Below, one piece after another: positions 56,506-64,000 of a DNA stretch of 64,000 nucleotides. Within the stretch, counting starts at the first letter, position 1; the number at the start of each line of letters is the position of its first letter. The DNA is from Riptortus pedestris. Taxonomy: Eukaryota; Arthropoda; Insecta; Hemiptera; Alydidae. The DNA lies in assembly GCA_019009955.1 (NCBI GenBank), contig CM032230.1, forward strand, positions 18,961,501 to 19,025,500. The letters are read 5' to 3'. A program made the translations under genes and the position numbers. Below the pieces are notes generated by a model that was given only the letters and a program-made list of their open reading frames with translations, made no database searches and was not told where the DNA came from.

Positions 56506-56650
56506 TTTAGCAGATTTCACTAGCTTTTTCAGCTATTGAGGTCGTACTCATGACGCGATTTTCGAAAAATTTCTTCAAATGTCCATCGATCCTACCCAGG
56601 AAATGACGAAAATGAGGTCCGTTCAAAACTATATATATATATATATATAA
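56506..56650 (+). mobile_element. A-family 5' block, left half of an A/B composite
   Basis: TTAGCAGATTTCACTAGC, the block with CATCGATCCTACCCAGG AAATGACG, then a short AT tract. The B-family copy starts in the AT tract and the matching A body resumes at 58276. Confidence 0.8.
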
Positions 56651-58217
56651 AATTGTAACCTCTGTCTGTACATTGATTTTTTTTCTCAAAATTTCACGAT
56701 ACTTTTTCGTTTCACAAGTCATAGATACCATATCCGCAATTTGTTTCTTTGGTGTCTGTTTGTTTGTTACTTTTTCACGCTTTAATGACTGAACCGAATT
56801 TTATGATACTTGGTATGTGTATTACTATTAATCCAACTTAGACTTTAGGCTATATTAATATTCTCTGAGACGAACAGGAGTGGGGGTTATAAGGGAGGCC
56901 TGAAATTAAAAATAGCGATATTTCTTTTTCTACTGGTTATTCTGCAAATATGCACATGACAAAAGTTGTTTATTTTTTTATTTAAAGTAACTTTGGTTAT
57001 ATTCACTTTTCTGTATCACATAAACGAGATATGCGTTAAAAACTAAAGCGGAAGCCAACAATTTTGTTGAGCACAAACGATTGAACCGAATTTAACAAAA
57101 CTTGGTATGCGAATTAGCATTAATTCTTCCATGATTATACGCTACATTAAAATGTTTAGGTTCAAACGGGAGTGGGGGTTATAAGACAGGCCTGAGATAA
57201 AAATTTGCAATTTTCATTTTCTATTTTTTTTTTCGGCTAACGTGCACATAGCTAAAGTTGTTTACTTTTGTTATTTAAAGTAACTTTTGTTGTATTCACT
57301 TTTGCCGTAAATGAAGTTAACACGGCATATACGCTAAAACCATAGCGGGAGTCATTAATTTTATTAGTGCTTATTTAAGTGTTTTTAATAAATGCATATT
57401 ATGACAAAAGATGTTATGTTTTAGTCTTATATGATAGTTGCAAGTATGATTCGGATTAGTGAGCTTATAAATCTCCGTCGCCTCCTCATTTATTTATTTA
57501 TTTTCCCTATAACTTTGTTATTTATTTCTAATAGAATATAAACTATAAGAGCATTTCTGGTATTTAATATATACTCGATATGAATGTTTAAAGTATTACT
57601 AGGTTGCAGAGGGGCTCTCTTCCCCTCATCTAGCTTTTTGAACATGAATGAAATTATGTTTAGGGATCTATTATTTAGTTCCATCAGGGAGATAAATTAT
57701 TAAAATAATATTCTGAATCAATATTCTAAGGAAAACAACGATGATAACGCTCCTGCGAGAGCGGAAATGGACGGGAGGTAATTGAGTTTAGTTATTTCCT
57801 GTGGAATGCTGCCACGACGGGAAGTGATTTCCACTGAGGCTTACTAATACGAATATAATCTTATGTATAAAACTATGCTAAAACTATATGTGCTTGGTTT
57901 GATTTTTGGCAGGAAATATGTTCATTATAGAAGATATTTAATTGTGATAAATGCTACCCATGATTATGGTCTAAATTATTCAAAAACCGTGAGTCAAAAA
58001 GTCGTGAGGGATAAATTAGGAACCCATTTTCAAATATTCTTCAAAACTAAAATTTCTATTCTATTAACCCTGAAAGTTACACTTTAAGATTGGCTGTTTT
58101 GAAAAAATAATACATCGTGGAGGGAAGTGCAATTGTACACATTGAAGTCTTTCTATACAAATACAATCATTAGTCAGTCAGCAATGATTTCCCGGGCATC
58201 GCCGGGTACCTTAGCTA

Positions 58218-58220
<3 letters not shown>
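56646..58220 (+). mobile_element. B-family, complete copy inside an A-family AT tract
   Basis: About 1.57 kb, from AAAATTGTAACCTCTGTCTG to the 3' hairpin CCCGGGCATCGCCGGG and TACCTTAGCTAGT at 58190-58219. Two internal units of about 292 bp (markers at 56877 and 57169). A 64-codon antisense ORF (57490-57684) has an almost identical counterpart at 60676-60870. A-family halves of the same orientation flank both sides. Confidence 0.75.
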
Positions 58221-58280
<60 letters not shown>

Positions 58281-58660
58281 TGTTAACACTCTTGCGGTCG
58301 CCATTTTTATTTAATCACTACCAAACTTGGTATCGTTTTATGCAAAAAGGAAGATCAAGTTCGTTTACAGCTGAAATCGGAACGGTGGGAGAGGATTTTC
58401 GAAAATTCGAAATATCTCTGTTACTGTACGTCGGATCCAAAATTAGAACCAATCTTATTGCAAATTACATTTACTATAAATATTGTCATATAAATTTATT
58501 CTCTATCTTGAATATTAACCGAGATATTTGCCTTTTTTATTAAGTGTAACGGACGAGCTATGATTCATGCCGAAAGCTAGTTCGACCGTTTCTGTAACTG
58601 ATGGGCACTCGTAGATTTTTCTATTGTATAACATTACTTGGGAAATCTCAGTCTAATTTA
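58219..58660 (+). mobile_element. AT tract plus A-family body, right half of the composite
   Basis: (AT)n 58219-58277, GTCTGTTAACACTCTTGCGG, body, the short-subfamily segment (GAAAGCTAGTTCGACCG, TTTCTGTAACTG) and GGGAAATCTCAGTC, where the 3' tip is lost. Confidence 0.75.
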
Positions 58661-58959
58661 ATAAGATAAATCAGTCTATTGTTCTGCGAGGCCGAGAAGA
58701 GTAAATATAACTTAGAGCAATAATTCAAAGACTTAATGTTTTATATACATATAAACACGTTCAATCGAATTTCTATTGCGGGAGCTCTTGTTCTTTCTTT
58801 TTTTTTTTTTTCATAGAATTATGCAATTTCAGTTTAATATATATCCTATTACTTTCTGCATGATTCTTTAATGTGTGTACGTGTTAATATATATATTATA
58901 TACTGCGTTAACTAGATTTCCAACGTGCATTACTTTTTTGCATTAACGTCAAAACATCA
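58661..58959. other. Unassigned spacer
   Basis: AT-rich; nothing recognised. Confidence 0.4.
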
Positions 58960-59208
58960 GACAACAGACCAATAAGAACAATATTCGGTATTTATGCGTC
59001 GAATAATGTGCTTCATTACATAATAGCCTTAATGACATGAGTTGGAGTGGGTGATTTACTGAATCGAAATTACCCCTTCTCTAACCCCCCACCACCCCTA
59101 CTTGTCCGATTTTAACCTTTAACGAACTTCTTCTTCATTTTTCCTTAAACGTTTAATTAGAGTTTATTAACGATCAAACAAAAATAGCGACCGCTTGAGT
59201 GCAACAGT

Positions 59209-59262
<54 letters not shown>
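58960..59262 (-). mobile_element. A-family body, minus strand, ending in AT tract
   Basis: GAGTTGGAGTGGGTGATTTAC, CCCCCCACCACCCC near 59085, the reversed body start AAAAATAGCGACCGCTTGAG at 59180 and (AT)n 59213-59262. An LTR begins where the AT tract ends. Confidence 0.7.
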
Positions 59263-59263
<1 letters not shown>

Positions 59264-59827
59264 GTTTTATTACCAAAACCAGTAATAAACGTTTTCAATA
59301 AGAGTTCTTTTGGATTACAAAATTAAATACTCGCAAGTTTCATATGTCACTGCACTATTGATTTCACAATGCACAATACACTTGGTAATTATTCTTAATT
59401 ATTACTCACAGTATACACTGATAGCGTCACTGTTCTTCAGATTACACAGTCCAACAATTCACTTACGGTCACTGGAATTCACAAGACGGCACTGCACTGT
59501 CCTTTACTTCGCGGCACTGCACTGTCTTTTACTTCGCGGCACTGCACTGTCTGTTACTTCGCGGCACTGCACTGTCTTAAACACGGCACTAAACTGTTAC
59601 TTACAGTCAGGCACAGCACTGTTCTTCTTATAAAAAACACTTTACCGCACTGCACTAAGTCGCTCTGTAGCACTGATGTGAACATCAAGACAGGTGAGAA
59701 TAAAACTAAACTCGCTCCCGGCTGGCCGATCTTTATATAGGTTGTCGGCATGCATCAAAGGGGAATTGTTTGGACCCGTCGACGTCTGGCTGGAAGGTAC
59801 TGGTAGGAGCTAGGATATTCTGCTGGT

Positions 59828-59830
<3 letters not shown>
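59263..59830 (-). mobile_element. Solo LTR, minus strand, with 25-bp tandem repeats
   Basis: Complete copy: distal end ACGTTTTATTACC, AGTAATAAACG, then GCGTCACTGTTCTTCAG and TATA-like CTTTATATAGG near 59731. Between 59486 and 59575 a 25-bp unit (GGCACTGCACTGTC..TTACTTCGC) is repeated three times with a partial fourth, which is absent from the other LTR copies. Confidence 0.78.
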
Positions 59831-60093
<263 letters not shown>

Positions 60094-60141
60094 GAAGGAT
60101 TATTCATGTATTTAATTTTCGCAACAATATGTATATAAAAT

Positions 60142-62358
60142 ACTAGCTAAGGTACCCGGCGATGCCCGGGAAATCATTGCTGACTGACTAATGATTGTAT
60201 TTTTATAGCAAGACTTCAATGTGTACAATTGCACTTCCCTCCACGATGTATTGTTTTTTCAAAACAGCCAATCCTAAAGTGTAACTTTCTGGGTTAATAG
60301 AATAGAAATTTTAGTTTTGAATAATATATGAAAATGGGTTCCTAATTTATCCCTCACGACTTTTTGACTCACGGTTATTGAATAATACAAACCATAATCA
60401 TGGGTAGCATTTATCACAATTAAATATCTTCTATAATGAACATATTTCCTGCCAAAATCAAACCAAGCACATACAGTTTTAGCATAGTTTTATACATAAG
60501 ATTATATTCGTATTAGTAAGCCTCAGTGGAAAACACTTCCCGTCGTGGCAGCATTCCACAGGAAATAACTAAACTCAATTACCTCCCGTCCATTTCCGCT
60601 CTCGCAGGAGCGTTATCATTGTTGTTTTCCTTAGAATATTGATTCAGAATATTATTTTAATAATTTATCTCCCTGATGGAACTAAATAATAGATCCCTAA
60701 ACATAATTTCATTTATGTTCAAAAAGCTAGATGAGGGGAAGAGAGCCCCCCTGCAACCTAGTAATACTTTAAACATTCATATCGAGTATATATTAAATAC
60801 CAGAAATGCTCTTATAGTTTATATTCTATTAGAAATAAATAAAAAAGTTATAGGAAAAATAAATAAATAAATGAGGAGGCGACGGAGATTTATAAGCTCA
60901 CTAATCCGAATTATACTTGCAACTATCATATAAGACTAAAACATAACATCTTTTGTCATAATATCCATTTATTAAAAACACTTAAATAAGCACTAATAAA
61001 ATTAATGACTCCCGCAATGGATTTAGCGTATATGCCGTGTTAACTTCATTTACGGCAAAAGTGAATACAACAAAAGATACTTTAAATAACAAAAGTAAAC
61101 AACTTTTGCTATGTGCACGTTAGCCAAAAAAAAAATAGAAAATGAAAATTGCGAATTTTTATCTCAGGCCTGTCTTATAACCCCCACTCCCGTTTGAACC
61201 TAAACATTTTAATATAGCTTATAATCATGGAAGAATTAATGCTAATTCGCATACCAAGTTTTGTTAAATTCGGTTCAATCGTTTGAGCTCAACAAAATTG
61301 TTGGCTTCCGCTTTAGATTTTAACGCATATCTCGTTTATGTTATACAGCAAAAGTGAACATAACCAAAGTTACTTTAAATAACAAAATAAACAACTTTTG
61401 TCAATTGCATATTTGCAGAAAAACCAGTAGAAAAAGAAATATTGCTATTTTTAATTTCAGGCCTCCCTTATAGCCCCCACTCCTGCCCGTCCCTAGAAAT
61501 ATTGGTATGGCTTATGATAATTAAGGCGTCAGAGATAATACACATATCGAGTTTTATTTAGTTCGGTGGACTCTTTTGTGCCAAATAATATTCTTGACAC
61601 CCGCTGTAATTTTTAGCGTATAACGCCTTTATAATTCGGTATTCGACGATAGTGTATATAACAAAAGTTTCTCTAAATAACAAAATAAACAACTTTTCTT
61701 ATGTGCATATTTGCCGAAACACCAATAGGAAACGGAATATCACGATTTTTAATTTCAGGCGTCCCTTATAACCCCCACTCCTGCCCGTCCCTAGAAATGT
61801 TTGTATGGCTTATTATAAGGAAGGCGTTAGTGCTAATACACATACCGAGTTTTATTTAGTTCGGTTGAGTCTGTGTGCCAAATAAAATTGTTGACTCCCG
61901 CTATAATTTTTAGCGTATAACGCCTTTATAGTTCGGTATACGAAAAAAGTGTATATAACAAAAGTTATTCTAAATAACAAAATAAACAACTTTTGTTATA
62001 TGCATATTTGCCAAAAAAACCAATAGGAAACGAAATATCGCTATTTTTAATTTCAGGCCTCCCTTATAACCCCCACTCCTGTTCGTCTCAGAGAATATTA
62101 ATATAGCCTAAAGTCTAAGTTGGGTTAGTAGTAATACACATACTAAGTTTCATAAAATTCGGTTCAGCCGTTTATGCGTGAAAAGGTAACAAACAAACAA
62201 ACAAACAAATAAACAAACAAACAAATAAACAAACAAACAAACAAACAGACACCAAAGAAAAAAAATGCAGTTATGGTGTCTATGACATGTGAAACGAAAA
62301 GTTATCGTGAAATTTCGCAAAAAAAATCAATGTACAGACAGAGGTTACAATTTTATAT
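60142..62358 (-). mobile_element. B-family, longest copy (four internal units)
   Basis: About 2.2 kb. 3' terminus ACTAGCTAAGGTACCCGGC at 60143-60161; four internal units marked by ACCCCCACTCC (or AGCCCCCACTCC) at about 61183, 61473, 61770 and 62069. Its 5' region has an (AAAC)n-like run (62189-62243) and ends GAGGTTACAATTTTATATA. The next B copy begins within three bases. Unit edges differ in a polar way: the 5'-most carries CTGTTCGTC and the 3'-most CCGTTTGAACC. Confidence 0.75.
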
Positions 62359-62360
62359 AT

Positions 62361-63377
62361 ATACTAGCTCAGATACCCGGCTTCGCCCGGGAATTCATTT
62401 GAGGCTGAATGGTGATGGTATTTTTTTTTTGGCAAGGCTTTACTTTGCACAATATTTTGACATTTCCCCGTCCCAGTGTTTAGAGTTTATTATACCTGTC
62501 GTTGCTATGGATTTGTTAATAATAAAATTAATATTTCATGTAAGACTTCACTGTCCTCCATATTGTCATATTTCCCGTCTCCTGTGCATTATGCATAGAT
62601 TTGAATTATTAGAGAGATAATATTGACATACATTTGAATTAATTTTTTCAGATGAAGTACCTGGTAGTTCATATTGAAAAGAAGTGTTGAGCAAATTTCT
62701 CTAAATAACAAAATAAACAACTTTTGTTATGTGCATATTTGCCGAAACCCCAATAGGAAATCATTATTAATTTCAGGCCTCCCTTATAACCCCCACTCCT
62801 GCCCGTCCCTAGAAATGCTAGTATAGCTTATTATAATGAAGGCGTTAGTACTAATTCACATACCGAGTTTGGTTTAATTCGGTTGAGTCTTTTGTGCCAA
62901 ATAAAATTGTAGACTCCCGCTATAGTTTTTAGCGTATAACTCATTTATACTTCCGTATACGGCAAAAGTGTATATAACAAAAGTTACTTTAAATTACAAA
63001 ATAAACAACTTTTGTTATGTGCATATTTGCTGAAAAAGCAATAGGAAACGAAATATCGCTATTTTTAATTTCAGGCCTCCCTTATAACCCCCACTCCTGT
63101 TCGTCTTAGAGAATATTAATATAGCCTAAAGTCTAAGTTGGGTTAGTAGTAATATACATACCAAGTTTCATAAAATTCGGTTCAGCCGTTTATGCGTGAA
63201 AAGGTAACAAACAAACAAACAAACAAATAAACAAACAAACAAATAAACAAACAAACAAACAAACAGACACCAAAGAAACAAAATGCAGTTATGGTGTCAA
63301 TGACATGTGAAACGAAAAGTTATCGTGAAATTTCGCGAAAAAAATCAATGTACAGACAGAGGTTACAATTTTATATT
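62361..63377 (-). mobile_element. B-family, second subfamily, tandem copy
   Basis: 3' terminus ACTAGCTCAGATACCCGGC at 62361; two internal units (62789, 63090); 5' (AAAC)n run near 63207-63265 and end GAGGTTACAATTTTATA. The 3' unique part matches the piece at 29271-29486. An A-family 5' block remnant (AACGGACCTCATT at 63410-63422) follows. Confidence 0.75.
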
Positions 63378-63429
63378 TACATAGATAGATATAATATATT
63401 CCCAGTTTTGAACGGACCTCATTGAAATT

Positions 63430-63609
63430 ACTAACTATTGAATGGACTATCTATAACTATTAAACGTTTTTTGGTAATTATGACAAAAGAAAAATAAGTT
63501 TCAACTCAATATGATGTTGAAAGTGTTATTCATGAAGCCTTGCGATAAAAATGCCATAATTATTCATTCAAGAATGATTTTCCAGGCTTCGCCGGATATC
63601 TTAGCTAGT
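63430..63609 (+). mobile_element. B-family 3' end
   Basis: Diverged sequence ending CCAGGCTTCGCCGGATATCTTAGCTAGT at 63582-63609. An A-family body start follows in the same orientation. Confidence 0.6.
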
Positions 63610-63639
63610 GGCAATATCTTAGCAGTGATGTTGAAATAA

Positions 63640-63720
63640 ATGATTGTTAATGCTCTAGCGGTCACAATTGTTTTTTGATCGGCACCAAACTTGATTTTTA
63701 AACGTTTTCTGTAAAGCAAA
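63640..63720 (+). mobile_element. A-family body start, truncated
   Basis: GATTGTTAATGCTCTAGCGG, then GGCACCAAACTTGATTTTTAAACG; cut off by an inverted A-family end. Confidence 0.65.
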
Positions 63721-63721
63721 A

Positions 63722-64000
63722 AAGTCCGTCACGCAGGGGCTGCGTAAACTAAGCAGATCTCCCTCGTGAAGTTTAATAATAGATAAACCTGCATACCGCT
63801 ATTACACCACCGTAAATGTTAATTGAATAAATACAAACGGTAAATATGAAACTTTCCCCTGCCGGCGGGAAGCGTCTCAAATGTAAAAACAGGTCTGACA
63901 ACGGCAGTCCGGATGAAAAACAATGTACTATATCCAGTACTGTAATTTATAATGAATCAGAATAATTTTCATCTCAATATCAACGAAATTTTAGTAGTCC
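63722..64000 (-). mobile_element. A-family 3' region, runs off the window
   Basis: AAGTCCGTCACGCAGGGGC (intact hairpin), TAAACTAAGCAGATCTCCC, CCTGCCGGCGGGAAGCG near 63860 and AATAATGAATCAGAATAAT. The copy continues beyond position 64000. Confidence 0.8.

Noticed and set aside
62273..62620. ORF beginning MVSMTCETKSYRE, repeated at 6253 and 56507
   Set aside because: It is the reverse complement of the conserved B-family 5' end; the similarity reflects repeat identity and the frame runs into unrelated sequence each time.
60142..63377. CRISPR-like or satellite array
   Set aside because: The approximately 295-bp units are internal to dispersed B-family elements, in two to four copies, with no spacer structure.

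Overview
This is a eukaryotic, AT-rich, non-coding genomic window made almost entirely of transposable elements and microsatellites. I found no host gene I would defend. The mixture points to an arthropod genome, although the species cannot be told from the sequence: a cecropia-type mariner, DD41D Tc1/mariner relics, a Penelope-like element, piggyBac relics, a BEL/Pao remnant, RNase H-bearing LINE debris, a tRNA-derived SINE, Helitron-like ends and very long (AT)n tracts. All proteins longer than about 100 residues that I can identify belong to mobile elements, and nearly all are broken.

Two repeat families set the architecture. 'A-family' (about 40 pieces, both strands) has a fixed layout: a 5' palindromic tip starting AGCAGATTTCCC, a roughly 120-bp 5' block, an (AT)n tract, a body starting near GTTAACGCTCTAGCGGTCGC, a 3' GGGAAATCTGCT that is the inverted copy of the 5' tip, and a terminal ACGCAG-CCC-CTGCGT hairpin. 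That is the layout of DINE-1/HINE (Helentron-related) elements. 'B-family' ends in a CCCGG hairpin followed by CTAGT, like a Helitron, and carries 2-4 internal units of about 295 bp. B copies lie repeatedly at the (AT)n of A-family copies in the same orientation, which suggests a composite element.

Layout. 0.2-4.3 kb: A and B fragments. 5.0-8.2 kb: mariner inserted in an AT tract, then a long B copy. 8.3-13.5 kb: A bodies, SINEs, a LINE C-terminus and an LTR fragment. 13.9-15.5 kb: a Penelope-like element with inverted terminal repeats, a 13-bp target duplication and a hammerhead-ribozyme-like motif. 17.0-18.2 kb: a DD41D mariner. 19.6-20.4 kb: piggyBac relics. 20.6-22.1 kb: an A copy containing a Tc1-type MITE. 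22.1-26.3 kb: a 4.1-kb element with 37-bp terminal inverted repeats around a decayed gene of an uncharacterised family, itself containing a 245-bp Penelope-like insertion. 27.7-28.9 kb: an internally deleted BEL/Pao element. 29.3-35.0 kb: A, B and LTR pieces plus a LINE 3' end split by a SINE. 35.4-36.2 kb: a third mariner relic. 36.7-53.8 kb: mainly A copies, with a piggyBac relic, a second Tc1 MITE and SINEs. 54-56.5 kb: small TTAA and inverted-repeat elements and an LTR. 56.5-64 kb: A/B composites, an LTR and a 265-bp (TC)n.

Best candidates for something undescribed: (1) the TIR-bounded element at 22136-26263; (2) the A-family and its composite with B; (3) the two Penelope-type insertions sharing inverted arms, one-sided extensions, 13-14 bp target duplications and hammerhead-like motifs. 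Boundaries are by-eye comparisons within this window and may be off by several bases; internal edges of degenerate repeats are looser.
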